Assembly: GCA_032718475.1 (NCBI GenBank)
Contig: JAUCBJ010000482.1
Span: 1 to 49,300 of the forward strand
Reading direction: 5' to 3'
DNA length: 49,300 nt
From: Nemertoderma westbladi
Lineage: Eukaryota > Xenacoelomorpha > Nemertodermatida > Nemertodermatidae
Part shown: one piece after another, positions 41,276 through 49,300 of the stretch
Position numbering within the stretch: the stretch's first letter is position 1
How the letters are laid out: each line of letters begins with the position of its first letter
Made by a program: the position numbers and the translations under genes
The notes under the pieces: generated by a model
Seen by the model: only the letters and a program-made list of their open reading frames with translations
What the model was told of the DNA's origin: nothing
Databases searched by the model: none

Positions 41276-41940
41276 CATGCCCTACTTAGCAGAATGGCCT
41301 TGGGGGAACCAATGACTGAATGAGACACCTCCAACTCCAATGTTATATAGTGTCTGGTTGGAGATGCAGAGATGTGTGCATTGTACTGTACTTGACACAG
41401 TGAACCTAATCAAAACAATTAGTCAATAAACATTAACTCAATAACATAATAGGTTACAGTTTACAGTACCGTAGTCTTACTTTTGCCATACGAAAATACC
41501 ACAGGTATGGCAGTATGGGTATGAATGAACTAGGCCTATACAGCTATAACTCAACTACAACTACGCTACCGCGGCGGTATACACCGCTAAGGCAGTAAGG
41601 CTACCACAAAGCTATACCACTATACTGCACTACCGCAAAAAGTAACTACTGACTGACTGATGTCTGACTGTACGTGTGCGATCCCTGTTTATAATACATA
41701 TAACTGTATAATATTTAATTTGATCATTAATACTGTAATATAATGTTGCATTGTAATTATGTAATATATATGTACTGATACGGGATGCAGTTTTGATTTA
41801 AATACCGACATACAATATGGCAGCATGGGTACACTTGGAGTTGTACTAAAGTCCAATATTGGACTTTGGAGTCCAAAATTGGACTTGAAGTCTAAAATTG
41901 GACTTGAAGTCCAATTTTTGACTTCTCACCGACTGTCAGT

Positions 41941-42465
41941 CTGTAGATCTATGCTATTACTAACCGTACAGATAGACAGATAGATATCCGTTAATTGATT
42001 ATGTAAAGCAGTAAAGAGCCCCCCCCCCCCCCTCCCCACCCATCTACAAAATTAATTACGGCAAACTCAAGGCTAAATAACAAACAATGTTGCTCCGGTC
42101 CGGCCCCGGCTCCGGCACTTTTAGGTTGCTCCGGTCCGGTACCCGGCTCCGGCAAAAAAAATTGCTCCGGTCGAACCCTAATATCAGTAGGCCTATACAT
42201 ACAGGTATAGGTCTGTCAGTCTGTAGATCTATGCTATTACTACAGTACTAGATAGACAGATAGATATCCGTTAATTGATTATGTAAAGCAGTAAAGAGCC
42301 CCCCCCCCCCCCCCGAGCAATCTGCAAAATTAATTACGGCAAACTCAAGGCTAAATAACAAACAATGTTGCTCCGGTCTGGCTCCGGCCCCGGCTCCGGC
42401 ACTTTTAGGTTGCTCCGGTCCGGTACCCGGCTCCGGCAAAAAAAATTGCTCCGGTCGAGCCCTAC
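41941..42465. repeat. about 240-bp tandem duplication with hAT-like ends
   Basis: CTGTAGATCTATGCTATTAC occurs at 41941 and 42221 (offset 280). Each copy continues through GATAGACAGATAGATATCCG, a poly-C run (14 nt at 42019-42032; 16 nt at 42299-42314) and CCGGTCCGG/GCTCCGGC repeats to GGTCGA[A/G]CCCTA. The last part matches the end of the hAT-like element at 35371-36173. Confidence 0.88.
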
Positions 42466-43089
42466 AGATTACCGGTACTACAAATGGCCATTTTTTTATA
42501 TAAAACCACTGAATCAACCTACAGACCTACAGGTAGAGCATGAAAAAAAATTATGATATCAACTGATCAATGTAGAATCTGACAATTATAAAATGTGGAA
42601 TAACTAACAATTAGAGAAGGTGGAATAATACACCTACGGTATATTGTATCACAAAATAATATAGAATTTATATTTGGGTTTCAAAGATCTGGAGTTAAAT
42701 AAACTGACAAAGTAAAGTCTGTATACCTGTACTGCTGTATAGGCCTACTGAGTACTGATATAATATAATCTATATTATATATAGGGGCCTACGGTCATTC
42801 GGGTACTGCCTGACAGCCTGGCCGATGTCTGGATGTACTACTGTACTAGCTAACTGGCAGACTGGATTGGAACTAATTATGTTACTGCAGTACTGGTAGC
42901 AATTAAAGTTAGGTCTGCAGTCTTGGGTAAGTGGATGACTGTCAGACTCATAGGCCTACAGCTGTACAGCGAAAGACAGTCAGACAACAGGACAATGCAA
43001 CAGCAATAGGTCAGACTCATAGGCCTACAGCTGTACAGCGAAAGACAGTCAGACAACAGGACAATGCAACAGCAATAGGCAGATGGGCC
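42466..43089. other. region without genes; contains a 69-bp tandem duplication
   Basis: No coding signal. GTCAGACTCATAGGCCTACA starts at 42941 and 43010, giving two exact-length 69-bp copies (42941-43009 and 43010-43078). Confidence 0.85.
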
Positions 43090-43872
43090 TAGGAACTTTC
43101 AGTCCCAATGGGGCTGGCCATGACAGCTGAATTGGGGCTGGACAAAGCCGCAGAAAATGGTCGGTTTGCTTAGCAATCCAGCCCCATCTCCCTTTGGATG
43201 GGCTGGACTGTCTCAAGCGATAACTACAAAATATATCCTTAAAATATATCCAGCCCCATTTTATCCTTTGGCTGGAATCCATTTAGAGTGTGAAATTGAT
43301 TCTTCATCTACTCTAGACATGACCTGAGTGGGAGTAGTGATAGACTGATGATAGTTATACTACTGTACTATAGGAGGATATGTAGATAATCCAATTCCGC
43401 CTATATCTTACTACACACTACGGTTGGTAAAATTAATAGAACTCGCTTGTTGGCTCCTGTACTGCTGTAATAATCAATAATAAAGATAGCATGTTGCTGA
43501 ATTCATACATGGTACTTGGCTGCTTGCTGTAAGTACATACTCAACATTCACTAACTGCACTAAACAGTATACAGTTCGACAGTTCGCAAATTGCTAATTG
43601 GGGCTGTGGGGTGTCGTTTCAGCCATCTCATATAGGGTTAATGTAAAATGAATATTGAAAAATTAGTGCCCGAAACGCTAAAAGTAAATATTTTACTGTT
43701 TAGTTTATGGTTCGAAAAGCCTGCCATTATACTGTAGCCTGTTAATTTCATTTAAAGGGCCCATGTGAATGTGAAGAATGCCGACTATCTGCCGTTATAT
43801 TTCACTTTGCAATTACCACCATGTGAAGAATACCAGGTTTTCACCCAAAACACAGGTTACAGAAGGGCTGAA

Positions 43873-43896
43873 GGGGGGGGGGGGGGGGGGGGGGGG
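43873..43896. repeat. poly-G run, 24 nt
   Basis: An uninterrupted run of 24 G, the longest homopolymer in the window. Confidence 0.95.
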
Positions 43897-44123
43897 AATA
43901 ACAGCACGGTACCAGTATAATGGGCTCCGAGCTTAGTTTATTGCTACAATGTTGGCAAATACAAAGTTACACGTTCGTGGGGCCTTCGCGCAGCACGAGG
44001 CCCAGTTATTAGATACAAATTAAAATTGAGCGACTGTATCACAAAATCAGGTTTTGAGAAATTTACCCACACCACCAATCAATCAAAGAAAGGGGGACAG
44101 TACGTGTTAACCCCTTTTAATCT

Positions 44124-44140
44124 CCCCCCCCCCCCCCCCC
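44124..44140. repeat. poly-C run, 17 nt
   Basis: An uninterrupted run of 17 C, about 230 bp from the 24-nt poly-G run on the same strand. Confidence 0.95.
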
Positions 44141-44230
44141 ACCCTTCCCAACCACCAATACATAACCGCGACATCTACCACCCACGGAAGGGTAGCACGA
44201 ACTTATTTCCAATCGCACGTTAAATATGCA

Positions 44231-44508
44231 AAGCCAGGTGGTTTATAGGAATATAATAAACGCAGTACTCGTTTTCATTATAAGCCTCTTTGCGTTCGTC
44301 CTGTTTTGTATTTAAATATATTGCTTAAACGCAGGCTAGGACGATCTTTATAATACTAATAACTAGGGATGCGATCAATATGTGAAGCCAGGTGGTTTAT
44401 ATAATAATTTAGTCAACGCAGTACTCGTCTTCATTATATGCCTCGTTGCGCTCGTCGCTTGTCCTGTTTTGTCATAAAATATTTTTCCTAAACGCAGACT
44501 GACGATCT
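44231..44508. repeat. two diverged direct repeats of about 120 bp
   Basis: AAGCCAGGTGGTTTATA starts at 44231 and 44385. Both copies continue through ACGCAGTACTCGT, TTCATTATA, GTCCTGTTTTG and AAACGCAG. Copies are about 80% alike by eye. Confidence 0.75.
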
Positions 44509-46339
44509 TTATACAGTTATAACTATGCGAAGTTTCGAAACTGTGCGAGTAACTGTTGATACATCTATGTGGAGATGTGTGATATGTGGAGATATTGTGA
44601 TACAATGCCAACGCATCTAATGCCGATGTAGTAATATGGGTATTGAAATAATATTAAATCAATGTACACTCTTAAAGCTGCAGCGAAAAAATGTAGCTAA
44701 TTTCCTAGGTTACATTTAAAATAATAATATTATTTTTAAGAACATTAATTTTACTAATTTGCAAAAATTCAATTAAAAAATAACCAGACATATACATTGT
44801 GGAATAAACTATTTCAGAAGCCTACAACAGCCATGCCATGGATGGTATTTATGTTATTATATCTGTCATTTACCTGATATAGCAATACAACACTTATAGT
44901 AGAGTCAATGTTGGGATGTTGGATTTAAAGAATGCTGTCTGGGCTGGAATAGCAATACTGGTTGCCTATTACAATTCCTCTCTGGTTAGTCTACAGCCAC
45001 AACTCCCAGCTAGCTCCAAACCAGCAGAGACTTGACCAATAATCATTCCCAGCAAATGGCTGCCTTAACACACATCCTTCCATCTATGTACCAGCATGTT
45101 GGCCAATAAATGAGCAGTATTTAATGAGAATCAATTTTTTACCCCGTTTTAATTACTTTAGATCAATCAGTCAATTAAAGACACAATTATTAAAGCAAAT
45201 CACTTGAACTAATTAAAAACTATAATAGAATGGCGTATGTGGATTACATCTGTATAATTTTTAAGTATAATTATTTAAATCTTATACTGTAAAACAATTA
45301 ATTTCCTTTAAAAGGCAGGTTGAAAATGGTGTTTTTACCGTAATCAACTTAATTAACTAATTAACTGCTATTATCTTAGCTTCTCGAAGGCCACACGGAA
45401 ATTCTACTTGGAAAATTTCTAAACTTTTGCCAAACAACATGTGTACCATGTTTGGATAGATTTCATCAAAGATTGGCCGAGTTATTAACGTTTAAAATTG
45501 AACGCGACAGAACGACAGGTTGATTAATGGTACCACTACGCTAAGGCTCACTCACTTCGTGGCTCGCCCCATATGTGATGGGTATCTATATGGGTTGCCA
45601 TACTAGGCTGCCCAGTCCTTATCCTTAACATTACACATTGACAGCTTGAGGGATATTTATATTGCATAGATATAGCCCACTACAGGACAGCCCTGGGCAA
45701 TTAGTCTGTCAATCACAGCCAAAGGAGCCAAGGTTTTAATGCTTTGGTAAAAACTTGTTGTCCAGCCCATTAGGGGCTGGAATTTAATTAAAGTCGTAAT
45801 TAAAATAAAACAGTACATAAAAATTATTTTTTTTCGCATACAAACGATACTACCAACTGAGCTCTATCTACTCATGTAACTTTCATAACAGCATAATGCC
45901 GGCGTTTTGTATTTTTTATCGACATTTATAATAACATTTTGTATTGAATTTCAATGGGATGTTTGATTTTCGTCCAGCCTCATTGGGGCTGGACATCCAG
46001 CCCCAATGGGACTGAAAGTTCCTAACTGTCAGTCGGGCACTTTGTCAATATTGACATGTTGTCAATATTAACATGTTCCATGTCAAAATTGACATGATGT
46101 CAATATTGACATGTTTTGATCATAAATTTTTTAAATATTGTGATTTAAAAAGTAAAAAATGTTTTTTTGTAAAGAGAATATCTATTTTAATTAAAATATT
46201 GTTGAATCCAACCATTGTATATTGTTGTTTGTAATAATTTTAATGATATGTTTTATTGCATGTCAATATTGACATCTAATGTCAATATTGACATGAACGC
46301 TGGGTTCTTATCTTCATTTCACCCCCACCAAATCTATTT

Positions 46340-47960
46340 AGAGGCCTTCAAGTAGCATCACAAATACTGAAACGAACTGTCAAAACGCTTTAGCTAGAGG
46401 CATTCTTGCTGCATTATAAATACTGAAATGAGCTTTTGAAACTATTCAGGCCTTCGCGCAGCATGTTAAATACTGAAAAAGAGCTACTAAAACTGTTCAG
46501 AGTCCTTTGTGCAGCATGATAAATGCTGAAAAGTGCAGTTGAAATTGTTCAGAGGGTTTCATGTATCATGAGAAAAATGAAAAGAACTGATAAAACTGCG
46601 CAGGGCACAGGGGCCTTCGCACAGTTTGAAAAATACATAAAATATCTCTCAAAGCTGCTCAGAGGCCTTCGTGCAGCATGATAAATGCTGAAAAGGGCTG
46701 TTGAAACTGCTAAAAGACCTTCATGCAGCAGGAGAAATACTGAAAAGAGCTGATAAAACTGTTCAGAGTCCTTCGTGCATCACGATAAATGCTGAAAAGG
46801 GCTGTTATAACTGCTAAAAGGCCTTCATGCAGCATGAGAAATACTGAAAAGAGCTGATAAAACTGTTCAGAGTCCTTCATGCAGCATGATAAATGCTGAA
46901 AATAACATTTGAAGTCGTTCAGAGGGCTTTGTGCAATATGAGAATGCCGAAAATAGCTGTTGAAACTGTTCAGCTGCCTTCGTGCAGCATGATAAATGCT
47001 GAAAAGGGCTGTTGAAACTGCTAAAAGGCCTTCATGCAGCATGATAAATACTGAAAAGAGCTGATGCAACTGTTCAGAGTCCACAAGGCAGCATGATAAA
47101 TGCTGAAAATAGCTGTTGAAACTGTTCAGAGGCCTTCATGCAGCATGATAAATGCTGAAAATGGCTGTTGAAACGGCTAAAAGGCCTTCATGCAGCATGA
47201 GAAATACTGAAAAGAGCTGATAAAACTGTTCAGAGTCCTTCATGCAGCATGATAAATGCTGAAAATAACATTTGAAGTTGTTCAGAGGGCTTTGTGGAAT
47301 ATGAGAATGCCGAAAATAGCGATTGAAACTGTTCAGATGCCTTCGTGCAGCATGATAAATGCTGAAAAGGGCTGTTGGAACTGCTAAAAGGCATTCATGC
47401 AGCATGATAAATACTGAAATGAGCTGATAAAACTGTTCAGAGTCCTCAAGGCAGCATGATAAATGTTGAAAATAACATTTGAAGTTGTTCAGAGGACTTC
47501 ATGCAGTATGAGAATGCCGAAAATAGCTGTCGAATCCGAATCTGTTTAGAGGCCTTCGTGCAGCATGAGAAATACTGAAAAGAGCTCATAAAACTGTTCA
47601 GAATCCTTCATGCAGCATGATAAATGCTGAAAAGAACAGTTGAAATTGTTCCGACAGTCCGAGGGCTTCGTGCAACATGAGAAATGTTGAAAATAGCTGT
47701 TAGAACTGTTCAGAGACCTTCATGAGTTCATGCAGCATGAGAAAGGCTGAAAAGAGCTGTTGAAACTGTTAAAAGGAATTCGTAAAGCATGATAAATGCT
47801 GAAATGAGCTGTTTAAATTGTGCATGTGAAATGCTTTGAAACAGTAAAAGGTTTTGAAACTGAACTGTACTGAAGCCTTTGCGATCGTCGCAATTTTCCA
47901 ACTATGCAAACACGAATTGTGGAAACAATTCAGAGGCCTTCGTGCAGCATGGGAAATACT
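46340..47960. repeat. minisatellite of 52-bp units, about 30 copies
   Basis: The unit is CCTTCATGCAGCATGATAAA, then TGCTGAAAAGAGCTGTTGAA, then ACTGTTCAGAGG. The period is 52 bp (for example 46673, 46725, 46777, 46829). Copies are more diverged than in the 62-bp array. Minus-strand ORFs through it are repeat artefacts. Confidence 0.93.
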
Positions 47961-48195
47961 GAAAAGGACTGTTGAAACGGTTGATAAGGTATACCGATAG
48001 ATACTGAAACTAAATGCCAAATAATATAAATGATCAGACCACCCTAAAAACATACAGTAGCTGTTAACACTGTAACATGCCAAGCCAATCGCCAATACTG
48101 ATAAACAACAACACTCAGACACTGGGCAGCTGGGAGGTACGAGAGATGGTTGGGGGTAGGGAGAACTACTATTATTTATTTATTACTTCTTTAAA

Positions 48196-48226
48196 GGGGG
48201 GGGGAGGGCCGGAGGGGGGGGGGGGG
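48196..48226. repeat. poly-G rich tract
   Basis: G9, then AGGGCCGGA, then G13: a plausible G-quadruplex-forming stretch on the plus strand. Confidence 0.85.
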
Positions 48227-48464
48227 ACTGGACGCAATAAAAATTCATCCCTCTCCAGGCTGCCAGGGGAAATTGGACGCAAATAATAACAGATGATTAC
48301 TCTCAAAAATAAAACTGTAACCTGTTCTATTTTGTTAGTTAAATTTTTTGGTTAAAATAACGTCAAACGTGCCATTGTAACCTGCTCCTTTCCCTAAATT
48401 GAGAATTTAACAATGAGGTGGGATATCAATTCGCCAAGGCCAGAAGGCAGGTTTTGCGTCAAGT

Positions 48465-48483
48465 CCCCCCCCCCCCCCCCCCC
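48465..48483. repeat. poly-C run, 19 nt
   Basis: An uninterrupted run of 19 C within the type C element. Confidence 0.95.
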
Positions 48484-49112
48484 TCCCTGTCTCAAGGCAG
48501 CAAGCAGGCAAGGAACCAGAGATGATAAATTTATTGTTACCAAATTATTAAAAGCTGTTACACAGTGGGTGTTACAGGTGTTAAGTGGATAAGACTGTTA
48601 AGTATAGCCTAAGATATATTATAAAAACATTAGGCCTAAGCGTAATCCAGCAATCTGTCAGTATGTACTGATGTATCTTTCAGTCTTTGTCAGGTATAAA
48701 TTATACCTAGTTATACTGTTATACAGTTATAGTATAGTCTATAGGGTGGTGTGGTGTGTGGCCTAACCCCACACTTAACTGTTCTCATCATTACATGTCA
48801 ATTTTGACATGTATGTCAATTTTAACTTGAGAAAAACTTTAAGTATTTATATTAACTAAACGGCACGGTGAAAAAAATTTCTGCACGGTCAAAAGTTTCT
48901 AATATACTTATAATTTCGATTTTTATATTTAAAAAACACGTCTGGAAATATTTGAACACGTCAGGTAAAAAAATGTCAATATTGACATGTCCATGTCAAT
49001 TTTGACATGTCCATGTCAATTTTGACATGCCCCACTGCCCCATCCTGGAGAAACTGGCTCTACATGTCAATATTGACACATGTCAATATTGACAAAGTGC
49101 CCGACTGACTGT

Positions 49113-49300
49113 ACAGTGTTTAGCCTACGGCCATACCGTAATACAGTCGGCAGTACAGTCTGCCAGTAGACAGTAGACGTTGATCAGTTCGCAGACGGAC
49201 GTCCGGTGTCTGGCTGTATGTTTGCCTTGCCTATCCATGTAGCTATGCATCGTGCAGCACAAATACTTTTTGCCGGAGCTCCTGCACCTAATTTGACCGG
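49113..49300. other. right edge, nothing recognised
   Basis: Short sequence after the type C element; no ORF, repeat or boxes supported. Confidence 0.5.

Larger units (their letters stand above)
39102..41935. mobile_element. 2.8-kb CAGTCGG element (type B2), TSD TCAGT
   Basis: Left end CAGTCGGTAAGTCAAAAATT (then GGACTT); right end, inverted, reads CAGTCGGTGAGAAGTCAAAA (then ATTGGACTT). Direct repeats TCAGT flank it (39097-39101 and 41936-41940). Subterminal GTCCAAAATTGGAC-type palindromes lie at 39112-39200, 39603-39640 and 41849-41920. The interior holds two inverted LINE 3' ends and GC-rich modules but no transposase. An uninterrupted target sequence is present at 42205-42230. Confidence 0.88.
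43090..46024. mobile_element. 2.9-kb TIR element (type D) with CCAGCCCC/GGGGCTGG palindromes
   Basis: TAGGAACTTTCAGTCCCA (43090) is inverted at 46024 (TGGGACTGAAAGTTCCTA). Subterminal TCCAGCCCCATTGGGGCTGGA-type words in both orientations lie at about 43100-43260 and 45759-46012. The right end touches the TSD of the next element. No TSD of its own and no transposase were seen. The interior is AT-rich with poly-G (43873-43896), poly-C (44124-44140) and a diverged direct repeat. Confidence 0.7.
46030..49107. mobile_element. 3.1-kb CAGTCGG element (type C), TSD ACTGT, carrying a 52-bp minisatellite
   Basis: Termini CAGTCGGGCACTTTGTCAAT and its inverse end at 49107; exact 5-bp direct repeats ACTGT flank them (46025-46029 and 49108-49112). 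Subterminal TGTCAATATTGACA-type near-palindromes cluster at 46041-46115, 46258-46295 and 48796-49095. The interior contains the minisatellite and homopolymer runs; no transposase. Confidence 0.88.

Noticed and set aside
46710-47405. Minus-strand ORFs of 89-124 codons with MLHEGLL-like repeats
   Set aside because: Translations of the 52-bp minisatellite, not genes.
49142-49149. Another CAGTCGG terminus near the right edge
   Set aside because: ACAGTCGGCAGTACAG lacks the following terminal consensus and has no inverted partner in the window; probably chance in CAGT-rich DNA.

Overview
This is a window of animal nuclear DNA made almost entirely of mobile elements. The evidence is eukaryotic: LTR and non-LTR retrotransposons, tRNA-derived Pol III promoter boxes, many elements with terminal inverted repeats, minisatellites, long poly-C/poly-G runs, and a many-fingered C2H2 zinc-finger gene. 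The element mix (BEL/Pao, an RTE-like LINE, a CR1/L2-like LINE, hAT) and the frequent TAGGCCTA and CAGTACTG words suggest a marine invertebrate. I cannot name the species.

Layout. 1-1818 (minus) is a decayed, GC-rich relative of the third gene of the large retroelement described below. 2869-3181 is a LINE tail, and about 3700-7241 is a broken CR1/L2-like LINE. 8149-10044 (minus) is an intact 18-finger C2H2 gene, the only plausible host gene. 10901-11485 is an element with about 130-bp terminal inverted repeats. 11486-14237 is a truncated RTE-like LINE carrying a 1130-bp tandem duplication.

The centrepiece is 14434-31240: a nearly intact, young 16.8-kb LTR retroelement with 1.9-kb LTRs and a 5-bp target duplication (AACAG). 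Its Pol has BEL/Pao-type RT, RNase H and integrase. It also encodes a long coiled-coil/repeat ORF1 (Gag position) and a 1241-residue ORF3 after pol. ORF3 carries what reads as an RNase D/WRN-like DEDD 3'-5' exonuclease-type domain followed by three zinc knuckles. I see no zinc knuckle in ORF1 and no aspartic protease anywhere. A near-palindromic 15-16 bp motif built on CTCGCGAG recurs at least 13 times through ORF1, pol, ORF3 and the noncoding parts, in different reading frames. The LTR contains tRNA-like A and B boxes. The 3' LTR tail and its flank were later tandemly duplicated (2083 bp).

34.7-49.1 kb is a nested mosaic of non-autonomous DNA elements. Several begin CAGTCGG, make 5-bp target duplications, and share an outer terminus while each has its own subterminal near-palindrome (GTTGAAATTTCAAC, GTCCAAAATTGGAC or GTCAATATTGAC). 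A related architecture uses CCAGCCCC/GGGGCTGG. Two of these elements carry related minisatellites (62-bp and 52-bp units) in opposite orientation. A hAT-like element with an 8-bp target duplication, a tRNA-derived SINE head and LINE 3' ends are nested inside them.
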